The notes under the pieces are model-generated. The model was not told the DNA's origin. It was given only the letters and a program-made list of their open reading frames with translations, and did not search any database. Position numbers and translations under genes: made by a program. Positions 23,059-35,190 of a DNA stretch of 60,000 nucleotides are shown one piece after another. This stretch comes from Polytrichum commune. Taxonomy: Eukaryota > Streptophyta > Polytrichopsida > Polytrichales > Polytrichaceae. The stretch spans positions 45,835,554 to 45,895,553 of the forward strand of contig OX485803.1 in assembly GCA_950295325.1 (NCBI GenBank), read 5' to 3'. Position 1 is the first letter of the stretch. The number at the start of each line of letters is the position of its first letter.

Positions 23059-23721
23059 ATGGACAAGATGAACTGGTCAGTCGCTTTAGCTGTGCGGTTC
23101 AAGTCCGTACGGGAGGTGTATCTGGAGTGCAAGTCTTTTCTACAGGGGCCGACAGCTATCTGCGTCTATCTGTGCTCTCACGTGTGTGCATCATGCGTCA
23201 GTTTGAACAGAGGAAGCTCTTCTAGCTTCCGGATGGTCTCCATACCTCTTTCTTTACTATCTTTGGGCCTTCTCCTATACTCCCTGAGCAAATACAAAGC
23301 GGAGCGCCTGCTTAGGAAAGAGGCACAGGAAGAGATGGTGTCGAAGGAGGTAGAGCTTCAGGAGGCGCGTGCCGAAGTTTCTATATATCAGCAAGAGTTA
23401 GAGGCTATGGTTGGCAATCGTGGTAGCGAAAACCATTTTGTAAGCCGTCAAGTGAAAGACAAGCAACCTTCCAAACGAACGCCTCCGGAGTGTGCGATTT
23501 GCTTCGAGGATATGGAAAGCGGCAAGGGCGGCAAGAGCGGCAAGAAGTGGCTAGGCTACCGGCCGAAACCAAGAAGAAGAGCTTTATTTGTTCCGTGTGG
23601 ACACGCATGTGTGTGCAATCTGTGTGCAAACAAAATCCACAAGTCCACGAATCAATGCCCTGTTTGTCGATCCAAGCTTACGAAGAAACCTCTGACGCTA
23701 ACAGCTGTCGTCCACATCTAA
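23059..23721 (+). CDS. RING-finger (C3HC4) membrane-anchored putative E3 ubiquitin ligase
   Basis: The ATG at 23059 sits in a good context (ACCATGG) and opens 220 codons to TAA. Residues 61-77 (SIPLSLLSLGLLLYSL) form a likely membrane span. A charged, probably coiled-coil stretch follows at 78-118, then a linker. A C-terminal RING has Cys145-Cys148, Cys180-His182, Cys186-Cys189 and Cys200-Cys203, with the FVPCGHACVC and CPVCR hallmarks. The gap between the first and second Cys pairs is long (31 residues) and basic. The layout resembles plant membrane RING ligases of the SPL/MUL1 type, but their other domain is not seen. By family logic it would attach ubiquitin at a membrane. A TTG nine codons upstream extends the frame and is a less likely start. 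No intron is needed. Confidence 0.75.
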   Translation: MDKMNWSVALAVRFKSVREVYLECKSFLQGPTAICVYLCSHVCASCVSLNRGSSSSFRMVSIPLSLLSLGLLLYSLSKYKAERLLRKEAQEEMVSKEVELQEARAEVSIYQQELEAMVGNRGSENHFVSRQVKDKQPSKRTPPECAICFEDMESGKGGKSGKKWLGYRPKPRRRALFVPCGHACVCNLCANKIHKSTNQCPVCRSKLTKKPLTLTAVVHI

Positions 23722-25446
23722 GAGGGTGGAATTTATCCTTGTAACAGCCAAATTGGAGCTGGTTTTGTAGCAGGATCTCTATTGGCTTCAGGAGTGATTA
23801 TGGACAACAAATGACTGAACAAGATGACGTTGCAAAGTATCGAGTTCTTTCGCCTTGGAAATGCCAAAACGGAGCTGGTATGAGCTGCGGGATTGTCACA
23901 GGCTTCAACATATCGTTGCAGAGTCTAGCACAATTGCAGAGCTGATTAAGAGGCTCATAACCCGTCGCAATCGCGCTTTTTGGACCATATTGGAGTGTTT
24001 GAAACAGCACAAACAGAGCGAGAGCGCATTTGAAGGAAGGACGACATTGTTGTTACCACGGGGAGCATCACAAACAATGACGACTCACATTCAGACTCGT
24101 GTGTGCGTCAATATATGGCTAAGGCATTTGACAATCGAGGCTCCAATTTCAGCTTGTCATGTTCTCCGCATGGATGTTCGCTACTAGTGGATGCCATTAG
24201 CGAAGAAGTGTTTGTGATTGTCCTAAAATTTTGTAGGCTAGCGATTCAACAGCTGTAGTTCTGTCAGATATCAAGGTTACTTTGCACTTGAGGATGCAGT
24301 CCTACACTTTGGGTTTTTGGGCTGGTTGAATTGCGAATGATCATATGCTTTATTCATGTGATCAGCCCGAATTGGTCCCACATCCTAGGAGCTGTAGTCA
24401 TGCAGTTCTTTATGCATATGACATGATTATTGAAAATCCAGCCGAGGAGCTAGTGTGAGGAAGTATATTATCATTCTGTACATTTCAGTACTTCTTTAGT
24501 AGTACATGTTTTAAATTTTAAGTGACTCCACAAGAAGGGGGTCCGAGCGCATATTCTTTTCTTTGATTTCCATCTATTATTGCAAGTGTAGCTCGGAATC
24601 TGGAGCAAGATCACATGGTGTTACACAAATTGCCCATTTTTTGACACTTGACAGAGGTTGGCGTGACTACCAGAAGCATGTATCACTTCTGGTTCAGTTA
24701 ATTGTCGGCATCTCTATATCTGGATGCAAGGAATTTGAAGCGGGTAAGGCATCTCTATATTGGAACGATCATTGTTTACTGGGTTTGAGAGACATTTGGA
24801 GAGTTACGTTGAATTTTTGCATTTATTTGCTCTAATTTCTGTTATCTCACACTACGTCTGAAGATTTGTCATTGATGCGCTGGAAGATTCTCCTCTAGTG
24901 TTGGCAGGGGCTTCAGTGGACGTTTGATTGAGCAAAGGTAGCACTGCAGGTGAATATATTTACGAAGTGCCAATATTCCATTCATAGATTATTACAGTGA
25001 CGAAGGTGGGTAGAATATATGGATGAGCGACCTTATGCCTTGTTAATATTAGTATTTTCATCGCATTATGAATCCTTGTCTTGACTCAAAGCCGCGTAGT
25101 TCTGGTATTCATGGAAAGTACAAATCTGTGCATACTGTCCATTATATGCTTGATTGGTGCTGTAAGAGCTATAAAATAGTGGAGCAATGATTTCACATTT
25201 TGAACTCCGGCCTTGATCTCGCCAAGGACGACCCTTTTGAAGTGCATTGGAGCTTGATTTGGGCTGCCTGGAAACTGACAAGCTCGTAGTTATGTCATGG
25301 CTCCTGGTATTGGAAGTAGGAACTTTTTGAACCCTTCTGAAATGCACTTGTAATCTACAAGTTCAAAAATATTTGACTGGTCAGCTGAGAACTGTATGTG
25401 AGTGGATATGCTATCAAGTCCTGTAAGTCCTCCCCAGCATGCTTCC
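23722..25446. other. 3' flank of the RING gene, no second gene seen
   Basis: Short ORFs (23855-24187, 24563-24835) show no motif. The DNA is less AT-rich than the repeats and may include the 3' UTR. Possible poly-A signals are not distinctive. Confidence 0.4.
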
Positions 25447-25749
25447 AATATCAATCAATTTAGATTGGTTGAATGACGGATGAATCAGCACGATCTTATA
25501 CGATTGGTTTCAACATTGTGCATTGGTTACAATGACTTCTAATAGGATTATGTATGATTTCTATGGTAATAATTGTAAGATGCATAGTTGTTGATATCCA
25601 AATATCAATCAATTTAGACTGGCTGAATGGCTTATGAATCAGCACAATCTTGTACGATTAGTTTCAACATTGTGCATTTGTTACAATGAATTCAAATAGG
25701 ATTATGTACGATTTCTATGGTGATATTTGTAAGATGCATAGATGTTGAT
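25447..25749. repeat. tandem duplication, two ~150-bp units
   Basis: Units 25447-25600 and 25601-25749 both start AATATCAATCAATTTAGA and end GTAAGATGCATAG.TGTTGAT. They differ at about one site in ten. Confidence 0.9.
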
Positions 25750-25878
25750 TGTTCTCTGTGATGAACATAATGGTGCCGCTGATCACACTGGTTAGTGGCT
25801 GGTCATTGCAGACTGTTCCTGAAAGTGCTTTATTAATATTTGAAAAGTGCCATGCCTTCAACTAATCTGATTCTAATA

Positions 25879-27175
25879 CAGTCTAACCTTGATAATGTCA
25901 CCCTTGTTAATAGAACACCTTGATATTGTCACCTAAAAGTTTGAAACCGATTTTCATAGTGTATATCTCCCTCGTTATTATCCCTATCACCCTTGGTAAT
26001 GTCACTATTCTTTTCCAAAATCCGTAGTGTAAATGTGATAATACCAAGTATGGATGGATTGTATGTGATGGTTGGATGGACAGATTGTAGTAGCCATGAT
26101 ATTCATGGTGAGGTCAAGAAAGTTATAGATGGGTTTAATGCTTTTGTACTCTCCCATATCACTATCTTGTTCCTTCCACCAAATGTGACTTCAGTTGTTC
26201 AGCCTTTGGATGAAGGAGTGATTGCAGCATTCAAAATGTGCTATAAGCGCAAGCTTGTTGCCTGGACTTTGCAACAAATTGATAACAACTCAAATGAAGA
26301 TTTGGGGAAACTGAATGTTGATCTATTTCAAGCTATGCTATGGTGTGTGGCGGCATGGCATGAATTAGATGATCAAACCATTAGAAATTGTTGGAGAAAG
26401 TTTGCCATATTGTCTACAGAGTGGAATGCAGATATCAACAATTTTGATGAACGTATGAAGTCCAAAAATGGAGGAAGCAACTTTGAAATTGGACAATCTC
26501 ATCGCTGCATTGAATTTGGGTTTGGATGTTGAAGGCAAGCCTGTAGAAAAACTTTGTCCTTTGGAGTACATAAACATGGAAGGTGAAGATGATTTTGAGG
26601 TGGAATATTCTATTGAGGAGCTTGTGCAATTAGTGCAATATGGTGAACAAGTTCTTGATTCCATGGAAGTAGACCCATTGATTGTTGATAGTAGTGATGA
26701 TGAGTCTAAAGTAGTGAAGCTAAGCGATGCACAAAAATATGCTAAAGATGTTTTGAATTTTATGGCTAGCCAAGGTTCTCATATTTTCACCACTATGGAG
26801 TTGTTAGGAATGGAAAAAATCCATGACAAACTCATCAGAATTGGTGTTGCACATTTAACATCAACAAAATAATGTGACATTAGAAGCTTCTTTGTCTCTA
26901 GTGAGAGGTCTTTACCTGATCTCAATGACACATTATGATGTGCTCTTGTTGTTATTCACAATTTTGAATTAGAGTTTACATTCAAAAACATTGAAGTCTC
27001 GTATTTGTTATTTTCTTTTCTACATTGTAATTTTATTTCGATTTTCTACCTATTTTTTTGATAATATCACATTATGCACAAATCTTCAAAATGTGACATT
27101 ATCAAATATGTCACACCTTGCTTATATCACTCTTTTTGGTGAAACGGATGGTGTGACATTATCAAGGTTAGACTG
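25879..27175 (+). mobile_element. pogo/Tigger-type element, 1,297 bp, copy 2
   Basis: It has the same perfect inverted ends as copy 1 and TA at 25877-25878 and 27176-27177. The flanking DNA is unrelated to that of copy 1, so this is a transposition and not a segmental duplication. Differences from copy 1 seen by eye are G/A in the first ORF (Gly to Ser), a silent T/C, T/C in the second ORF (Val to Ala) and T/C near the right end. Confidence 0.93.
25993..26872 (+). pseudogene. truncated, frameshifted pogo/Tigger transposase (copy 2)
   Basis: The overlapping frames 25993-26532 and 26468-26872 are those of copy 1 with one amino-acid change each. The protein has only the third catalytic Asp region (VVQPLDEGVI) and the C-terminal acidic tail; the HTH and first catalytic residues are missing. 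It is not a functional enzyme. Confidence 0.88.
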
Positions 27176-27177
27176 TA

Positions 27178-28306
27178 GTTGCATTTGTTGTTCCAATTGA
27201 ACATCGTGATCAGTAATAGGCCAATGGGCTCATATTCATGCTGGTACTAGATACGGGTGTTATTTAATTTTATTTTATTCCAATCGAACATCTGTTGTTC
27301 AAACTAAAGGGGCGGGGATTCTCAAAAAGGGTCCAGGATGTCAGGACAGTTGTGGCCTAGTTAGCGCGTGATATAAGTCAGGACTTTTGCTCCAATCACA
27401 TTACAAAAGGTCTACTAACATGCTTCTCTATCAGGGATTGTTGTATGAATATTCATCCCTTTTGAAAGCGTGTATTATATTGGTTACCTTAGGTTTTGTT
27501 GGAGTTTTTGTTCTCATTATTTCCTAGTGCATTATCCTCCAAGTGTTTTTGGAATGGATGTTCCTCCAAGTTAATCTACACCAGGAATCTGAACCAGGAG
27601 AAGGAAGATCATCTAGTGTGGTCACTTTTTACTACTTGTGTCTACCTCAGCAACTTGTCGCTGAAGGAAGCTCAACCCTTGACACTTTTATCGTACTAAC
27701 CCGGTGAATTAACTGACAAAGTCACTTTCTTCAATCTTCCTACATGTTCCTTTCTAATAAAGAGATAAGTTACCCGACACATTCTCGAAGATACATATTT
27801 CCGGTTGTCAATTGTTACATACTTGCAGTGAGAGAATTCAACCTTGTGCAGCTTTACTTGCTCCAAAAACAGATATTAGAAGCAGTTTTTTGAACTAGTG
27901 AGGATTGATACTATCTCTCTCATTGCACAGCGTCCTGCAATGACCGAGCAATTTGATTCCAGTAGTTCTGTACCACCTATGTTTCTGCTCTATCTTGGTT
28001 AAACATAAGTGGTCAATTTCAACCCATCTTGCATTTTCTCGACGTCTATGTTCTGACAAGCTGCAATTGAATCAAGTGAATAGTACCTAATGACCAATTG
28101 ATACAGAATAGTGCTCGTCAAATTGAGTTTTTTAAAGTGCAAATTCCGACTTTGAGAAATATAATCGAGGGATTTTTTGAAGCATTAACATACAATCATG
28201 CTAATTAGTTTCTGCTCTGCAGAAGTTGGAGTGCTGGAAATGTGGGACCTGAGAAAGGAGTGTCTTTGATGTTGGGGGAGTTTTATTATTACAACCTGTT
28301 CAGGTA
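27178..28306. other. non-coding stretch
   Basis: No gene or clear repeat seen; the ORF 27496-27699 has no motif. Confidence 0.45.
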
Positions 28307-28650
28307 CATGTGTCCAATGTGTATGTTTGACAAATTTCATTTGACGTTCAACTTCAAATCCAAAGTGTCACGCGACGTTTTCAAAAACAAAAATGAATGT
28401 CAATGGACATCTACATTTCCTTCTAAAATGTCACCTCAATGTCACATGCCTAATAGTACGTGTCATTTCAATTTCTAAAGTGTCAATTGACATGTGGTTT
28501 TTTTCTTCACAAGTCGCACACTACATGTCAAAATCTAAATTGTGCGTGTCAATTGATATGCATTTTATTTTTGTGCAAGTTTTTGCATGTCAAATGTCAA
28601 AAACTTGCAACAACTTTGTCAAAACTACACACTGCATGTGTCCTACCATC
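28307..28650. mobile_element. MITE-like repeat with GTGT/TTTGACAAA ends
   Basis: The left part (ATGTGTATGTTTGACAAA) and right part (CTTTGTCAAAACTACACACT) form imperfect inverted ends. The right half (28465-28645) recurs at 30163-30352. TGTCAATTGACATGTG-type palindromes are frequent inside. The target duplication is not clear. ORFs here translate the repeat. Confidence 0.5.
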
Positions 28651-29109
28651 TAACTGTGCGTAAGACCCGGAACAACTAATATATCATTCCCATTTGCAGG
28701 ATGAGGTTATAGTGCACTACCCTCATGGTCATTCTACAATTTGTGATTGCGTTGGTAACTGCTGATGATAGTATCTGTGATCAGCAGGACGCCAATTTTC
28801 AGTGAGTGCAGCTTATCGACTTTTGATGAGGAAATCTGGAAGTAGTCAACATGTCATGTGAAAGTGAGTGGAAATTGGGCGGCCGACAAACGGCCATGGT
28901 GTTGTTTTCTATTTGGGAGGTTATGTTGCTGTTGCAAGTCTCCGAGCCGTTGAAAACATTGTTTTGCTGAGGGCGAGGATGGTGTTCTGTTGAATGAGGC
29001 CAGAGATCTTCGGAGATTGCCAAGGTACACCTCCGGGCGCACTGTAGCAACATGCATCGCAAATTACAACATTGAGTTAGAAAAACATTTTTTTCTAATT
29101 TTTTCGACC
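28651..29109. other. unassigned stretch
   Basis: Reverse-strand ORFs (28799-29062, 28854-29057) lie next to the exon-like sequence at 29110 and might be more of the same decayed gene, but I recognise no motif. Confidence 0.35.
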
Positions 29110-29408
29110 GATGTTAACACTACCAGCTACGCTAGCAAGAGATGACGACTCCAAGCCGAAAAAATATTGGCGATAAATCTTCGTTGGATCAGCAGTGGCC
29201 TTGACAGAGTTGGCAGCGGCAACCAATGAAGCATTGAATGCACCCCAGGCCTCCGGAGACAGCTGAGTGAGTGCACCGTCCGCACTAGCCTGCCCACGGA
29301 GTACAGTGTGGTGTTAAAATCCTTATATATGTTGGTATTCAACCCGGCAATCTCAGTCTTGTAGGCCGTGATCGCCTTAGCATCAATTGCCGAAGGTGTG
29401 TATATGCC
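29110..29408 (-). pseudogene. exon-like relic of an unknown protein, one frameshift
   Basis: On the - strand a good acceptor (TTTTCATTGCAG) is followed by an open, protein-like frame starting GIYTPSAIDAKAITAY. After DFNTTLYSVG the frame is lost, but a neighbouring frame continues with ASADGALTQLSPEAWGAF and runs about 60 more codons to a stop near 29112. The amino-acid composition (Ala, Ser, Thr, Asn-rich with regular hydrophobics) looks genuinely coding in both parts, so a single-base shift has probably broken one exon. I do not recognise the family. Confidence 0.4.
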
Positions 29409-29413
29409 CTGCA

Positions 29414-29821
29414 ATGAAAAGGGGATCCCCACATTTTAGAGTGAAGTTTGAGATTCCACCAGTGCGAGACAACACAGAAATTGGATTGGCAACTCCATAT
29501 TGCAAGTCCTGCTTTTTGGATGGCACTCAGTGTCTGCATTCTGGAATTAGAGGCATGATTTGCTGGCGTTGTAAATCATGTCAGTACGGTGTGGTCAACT
29601 TTTGTTGGACTTGCAGGAGATTGATGGACATTAATCTCATTATGGGCTTACTTGTGCGAAGAGGACAGCGACAGGTGAGACCCACGACGAGTGTGCTGCC
29701 GACCCAAGCACCGAGCTGCCAGAAGAAATGCCTCCAGTTTACACCTGCCCTTCGTTCCATTACACCTACTCCGACGACAGCGCCAACAATGCACAGACTT
29801 TCAGATTGTGGAAGTCCATAA
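29414..29821 (+). CDS. Cys-rich hypothetical ORF
   Basis: The ATG at 29414 opens 135 codons (an ATG at 29387 adds nine). Between residues 25 and 70 there are nine cysteines in CxxC-like spacing: YCKSCFLDGTQCLH, then MICWRCKSCQYG, then NFCWTCRR. The FCWTC ending recalls the IBR/TRIAD zinc fold of RBR ligases (FCWxC), but the usual Cys/His order is not complete. The second half is Thr/Pro-rich and looks non-coding. It may be one exon of a lost gene. Confidence 0.3.
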   Translation: MKRGSPHFRVKFEIPPVRDNTEIGLATPYCKSCFLDGTQCLHSGIRGMICWRCKSCQYGVVNFCWTCRRLMDINLIMGLLVRRGQRQVRPTTSVLPTQAPSCQKKCLQFTPALRSITPTPTTAPTMHRLSDCGSP

Positions 29822-30162
29822 CTGCAACAGATCAGAAATGATGCGGTTAATTGGAGATCACCCAGTATTTAACCAAGTAAAGCATCATTCTTTGATATAT
29901 GTTGGGGCAAATTGCTCATTCACATACCTGCACAAAATAATCATGGAATTACATCCGCAAGAGACTAGGAGCAATGGTCTTGTTGACCTTGTACTTAGTC
30001 TCCACCACCTCTATGATCACCGTCTCTACTGCAAAGCCTTCCTAGTTACAAAGGAAATTTCAAGAACAAGGTTGAACTTAAGTATGTGAGTGTAGGAAGT
30101 TCTCCTACTATTATGGGTTATGTTATTTGCATACTTGAGCTGCAGTTTATAATACTTAAGTT
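29822..30162. other. unassigned stretch
   Basis: One frame stays open on the + strand to 30089 without motifs. Nothing is recognised. Confidence 0.3.
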
Positions 30163-30352
30163 GCCTAGTAATATGTATCATTTCAAATTCTAGTGTGTCA
30201 ATTGACATGTGTTTTTTTCTTTTTCTTCAAAAGTCACAATACGTGTCAACTTCTAAATTGTGCGTGTCAGTTGACGTGCATTTTTTTGGGTGCAAGTTTT
30301 TGCGTGTCAAAAGTGAAAAACTTGCAAAAACTTTGTCAAACATACACACTGG
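30163..30352. repeat. partial copy of the 28307 repeat
   Basis: GTGTCAATTGACATGTG, TTCTAAATTGTGCGTGTCA, GTGCAAGTTTTTGC and CTTTGTCAAA occur in the same order as at 28465-28650. The left half is missing. Confidence 0.75.
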
Positions 30353-30504
30353 CCACATGGAGGTGAACTCAACCCATTCAAAGCGCAAAGTGGTGAGATC
30401 ATTCCTTTGAATATGGAAACTTAAGGAACTTTTGTGGATTCCTAGTAAGGAAAGATGCTATTACCTTCAAAGTTGATTCACAAAAACTACTCACGCGTAT
30501 TGAG

Positions 30505-30926
30505 ATGTTGAAAAGACCACTTCTGATTGCAAAATCTGTGGGTCCTAAACCCCCTCTTCAAGCCATGAAGTTGTGGTTACAAACCCTAAATCAAGAATTA
30601 AGAGGGAGCACATTGTCATTTTGTAGAAATGTTGGTAAAGGCTTCTTTTTCCTTTCTGGGGAGGATAAAGATGCATTACATGCCTTAATGTTGTCCCCAT
30701 TCAAATCAAAATGGGGAACATGCATGTAACAAAGTTGGATCCTAGGTTTGCGGAAACTTTGGGGGAAGTCATAGGAATAGATACCGCGAATGAAAACACC
30801 AAGGACCCAAGATTTTGCGTCAATCTTAATATCAACAAGGGGTGGGTGACCAATATCAACTTGGAGTCTAAGGAAGGGATCTTCCTGGCACAAAAAGTAC
30901 AAGTAGATCATGACAATTACCTATAA
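30505..30926 (+). pseudogene. LINE ORF1 remnant (DUF4283-like)
   Basis: The frame 30505-30729 (LWLQTLNQELRGSTLSF..GKGFFFLSGEDKDALH) and the shifted frame 30711-30926 (GEVIGIDTANENTKDPRFCV, NLNINKGWV) match the order of plant LINE ORF1 proteins: a DUF4283 region, then the segment that precedes the zinc knuckle. One frameshift separates the two, and the knuckle itself is not seen. Confidence 0.7.
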
Positions 30927-32391
30927 GGTGTAGGGCCTATCAAAGTTGAACTCACAAAGTGAGTAACTGCAAAGAAATCCAGAAACAGACAAATGAGGGG
31001 GGGAGAGAAGACCGACATGTCCTCAACATCCACAACAACAGAAAAGGGAAAAAATGTTGTTACAGGTCAAGATGGTTTTCAACTGGTTAAATATAGAAAA
31101 ACACAAGACGGAATATCTTTGATGCGGTTGATGATGAGTTAAGGGAAATTGTAGTCGAAGAAGCAAGAGTGATGGTTGCTCGCAACCATGCTAGGCAAAC
31201 GGAGTTGTGGCCACTGCCGCAACACATAACACACCCTATAGGAATTACCAAAAACAAAAGAAGGAGACACATGAGTCATGGAGACGGCCAAACCTTAACC
31301 AACAAGAAAGGGCCACTGGAAAAGAGAGCAACCATTATTGGGGAAGAATGTGGCAAGCAACAATGTACATGGGAGAAGACACCAAGACCGCACTACCTAA
31401 GTGCAGAGACAAGAACATGGAGGAAGCGTTGCTGGTTAGATTAGAAGATCACCAAGAAGTTGATGTTGAAAACGGGAAGGAATCAAGGAGGAGGCAATCG
31501 GGATGGATTTGTCTCGCCCAACAACTAAGATGGCACCGGATTTTGCAAAGGAAAAGGAAACATATTCGGCTCAAGTAGATGATATGAGATGGCCCCCGTA
31601 AAACATGTAGGATATAAGAGATTATACGAAGTATTGCTTGAAATGACAGTAGCATCAAAACAGGAAAATGAGGAAAAAGAAAGGGAGAATGAGAAAGGAA
31701 AAAAAAAAAAAAAAATGCAGAAGAGAGTGGACCAGAGGCAAATGAACACATGGAGGAAGTGGTGGTGAGAGAATGAACAAGTGGTTGGGTGATCACGGTT
31801 ATAGGGGGCAAGGAGCTGGGCGCTAGGAAAAACAAAATGCAAAACATCCACACCAAAACATGGCTGATGAGGGAAGAACGAAGGCGCGACATGACGCCTT
31901 CCTAGGCTGGATAGGTTTTATGATCATGAACATAGTAAGATGAAAATTAACCACATAGCTTACTTCATTCACAAGTATCCCATAGGGTCGGATTACTCTC
32001 TGGTCCAAATTGAGATATGTATAGGAAGCAAGAAAGCAAATATAGGAGTGTTATAGAGGAAATAGAAACATGGCAAGCTAGAGGGGCGGCCATCATGTCT
32101 AGGGTCAAATGGGAACATGTCGGCGATAAATGCACCGCGTAATTCTTTAAGTCGGTAAGTTAAAATAATACGCAAGCAGTTATCTCGGAACTTAAGGGCA
32201 AACAAGGAAGATGCTTCATGAAGAAGAAAGATCTAGAGAAAATCTACTTAGATTTTTACAAAGACGTCTATCAACATAGTCTAAGAGAAATATCGGAAGG
32301 TGTACTTAGTGAGGTTATGGAGGGCCTCCCGATCACTTTCACTTGGGCAATGAATGATTTACTAGAGAGAGAAATTACATATTAAAAACTA

Positions 32392-33240
32392 ATGTCAGCG
32401 ATCCTCTCTATGGCTAAAAGGATAGCACCGGGACATGATGGGCTACCTATAAAGTTTTTTCAACGGTTTTGGCTAACTATAGGACCTGACTTCCGGCAAA
32501 TGCTAACTAGGGGCATGGAAAATGGGGTTCTACATGAAGGGGTAACTAAAGGGCTTATTAGCCTCATTCCTAACAATAGGGACATTAAGGATCTCAACTA
32601 TTGGAGACCAATTACCTTGCTCATAACAAGTTATAAGATATTCACTAAAACCTTACAAGATAGGCTTCAACCAATCCTAAGAGATGTTATTAGTCCAAAA
32701 CAAATGACATTTCTCCACTTTGTTTCATTTTAGACAATATAGTGTTGACGCAAGAAACTCTACACTAGGCCAAGACGTATAGACAACATTCAGTGTTCTT
32801 GAAATTAGATTTTCTAAAGCCTACGAGAAGGCATTTTAGATTTTTTTTTGATGCTATGCAACGGATGAATATAAGTAAAAAATTCATCAATTGGATCAAG
32901 CTTCTCTTTGAGAACGCCACAACAACAGTCAATATAAATGGTAGTCCGCACAATAGCTTTAAAATAGAAAGAGAGATCTGACAAAGTTGTCAATTAGTCC
33001 CTTACCTCTTCTTTATTGTGGCGGAGGTATTAATGCACAATAATAAGAAAACAATATTAGAGGGGAGGTTGAAGGGAATATCTCTACTAGGGGGAAAAAA
33101 ATAATAATGCGTATTGCAATATGCGAATGATTCCTTGTTTATGATTGAAGGGGATAAAATATACGTGGATGAACTAGTACGTATTCTCAAGGTCTTTAGT
33201 GTAGCATCTGGAATGAAAATCAATTGGGAGAAGTTTTGCA
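32392..33240 (+). pseudogene. LINE reverse transcriptase remnant
   Basis: The piece 32392-32733 gives RIAPGHDGLPIKFF and DLNYWRPITLL, the fingers motifs of L1 RTs. Then 32793-32981 carries FLKLDFLKP where LDFxKAYD is expected, and 33115-33240 gives LQYANDSLFMIEGD where YADD is expected. Stops and frameshifts separate them. Two catalytic aspartates are altered, so the copy is dead. Confidence 0.85.
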
Positions 33241-34559
33241 CCTACTAGTTCGACAAGTACACGCACTAGCCGGAATGGCTCTCACGGTACAATTGGCAAT
33301 GGGCAGTGGAAGGCAATCTATCTAAATTACTTGGCACACCTTTTGGACTAAACCTCAATACCACTGATATTGACCGTTTCTTCTATGATGAAATAACTAA
33401 GAAATTAGATTATTGGAGCATATGAAGCTATCACTTGGAGGGAAAACGGTTATTTGTAACTAAATGTTGTTATCCACCTTGTGGTTTTATCATTGTGTGG
33501 GCAAGGTCAAATAAAATTCTAAGGAAAATCAGAGGAGCAATTCGCAATTACTTGTGGCCCGGGAATGAACAACTTACTTGAACTAGAGTTAATTGGAGAG
33601 AGTGTTGCTTAAAGAAGAAATATGGTGGATTATGGCTGGTAGACCTAGAGGCTGCCAAAACTAGTTTACTTTGTAAATGGATAGTCAAGGCAATGGAACC
33701 AAACGAGTCTAACTTGCAACTTATGCTTAGATATAGAATGGCCAAGTTCAACCCGTAGAGAAGGAGTTGGGGGGTTAGCCTGGATTGGTTTACTAGCAAA
33801 CAACACATTGGGTTTGCGGGTTCTAAGGTGTGGGGCCATATTAATAAGGAATAGAAAATTATGGTGAAAGGTATATACCAACTTTCCCCTCGCACCAAGA
33901 TGGAATTACTATACTCGAACATTTGGTGGTCAGACGGTGTGGAGCTCATTAACAATGGATTCACTTACGCTTGGAACTTTACTCCAAGAGTATATAGTGT
34001 GTGGACGATGTGGGATAATGAACACAAAAAGTTCTTACTTGGGATAGGGCAAAGGAGAAGTTTAGCTTCACAACAATAGATGCCAAAGACTAGACCATGC
34101 TTACAGACAAGATCTCCGAAAAGTGGCAAAACCTCTTAGAAGATGACGTGGATCTACTTACTAGGGGGAATGGATTGGCTTCTACATTGATGGTGGGGAG
34201 GATCTTGCTCTTGTCCTACAATGTGGGTTTGATTATGCGCCACCTTGTATGCAACTGCACCACCTTCTCATGTCCTTGCTAGTGCAATGCTTTACGGTGG
34301 GTACCCACTCTAGATGCCTTAGGGAATGGGAAAAACCGGAGGGGGAGATGGTAGGTTTTCTTCATAAAGTGAAAATTATCTGAACGAATAGAGGCCTGAA
34401 AAAGGAGGGGGAGAAGGAGCAAATCACTTTCTTCTCCAAGAAACTAACCACCCTTGGTTGGGACCTGGACCAGTGAAGATGGATTGATGGAGGACGTTTT
34501 CTTGATTACACCACTAAAGATGATAGAGGCTATCATTAATAGGAACCTGGGCACCACTC

Positions 34560-35190
34560 GTGCGGCGGACAAATGGCAGGGCTACCTCCCAAGTAACTAT
34601 AGGTTCTACTAATCACAAGTATGGGATCCGCTTTGCTCCGGAACAAAAGCCGCGTTCATGTGGTCAATATGGCACAAGGATGTTGTTGTCAACGAGTGGA
34701 GGGCCTGCATTGCGCCAACTTCAATTTCCAAGCAATGTGTTTTTTGCCTCCTTAATATGAGCGAATCGGTCAAGCATAAATTCTGGGAATGGGCCATATT
34801 TATTATGCATGAACTTTGCAGGGTTAGAATTGCCAACTACGATAGCTTCAACTAGAAACAATGTTTGGAGAAAGGATTCCCAAAAAATATAGCAAAAATA
34901 TTAAAATTTGGCACCTCCTTAGGGGCATTACTCTCTAGACCATTTGAATCGAATGCAATGACAAAGTGTTCAATCATGAACAATGGCACAAGTCTAAGGT
35001 CAAGCACCGGATTTGGGATGACCTCATTGTTTGTTACTCCAAAGTGGCATGGAAGCGGGTGATTGAACAAATTAAGATCAGTAGCTTCTCGGCAGCGGCC
35101 ATGCTCCAAGGTTTTGGCAAAACTTGGGGCGCTAGGAATGTTCTTTGTAGGAGACACAATTTACATATTGAGTGGAATTGGAAAAGGCGA
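34560..35190 (+). pseudogene. LINE C-terminal zf-RVT remnant
   Basis: Fragments such as FMWSIWHKDVVVNEW and ISKQCVFCLLNMSESVKHKF correspond to the zf-RVT region (W..WH..LPVNEW; C..C...ESV.H.F..C) that ends plant L1 ORF2 proteins. At least two frame changes occur. Confidence 0.75.

Noticed and set aside
29414-29821. RBR-type ubiquitin ligase gene
   Set aside because: Only the FCWTC end resembles an IBR domain; the ordered Cys/His set, RING1 and RING2 are missing.
31169-31578. Overlapping + strand ORFs in the first LINE
   Set aside because: No motif matches an endonuclease or gag-like knuckle; they lie in a decayed stretch and overlap each other in different frames.
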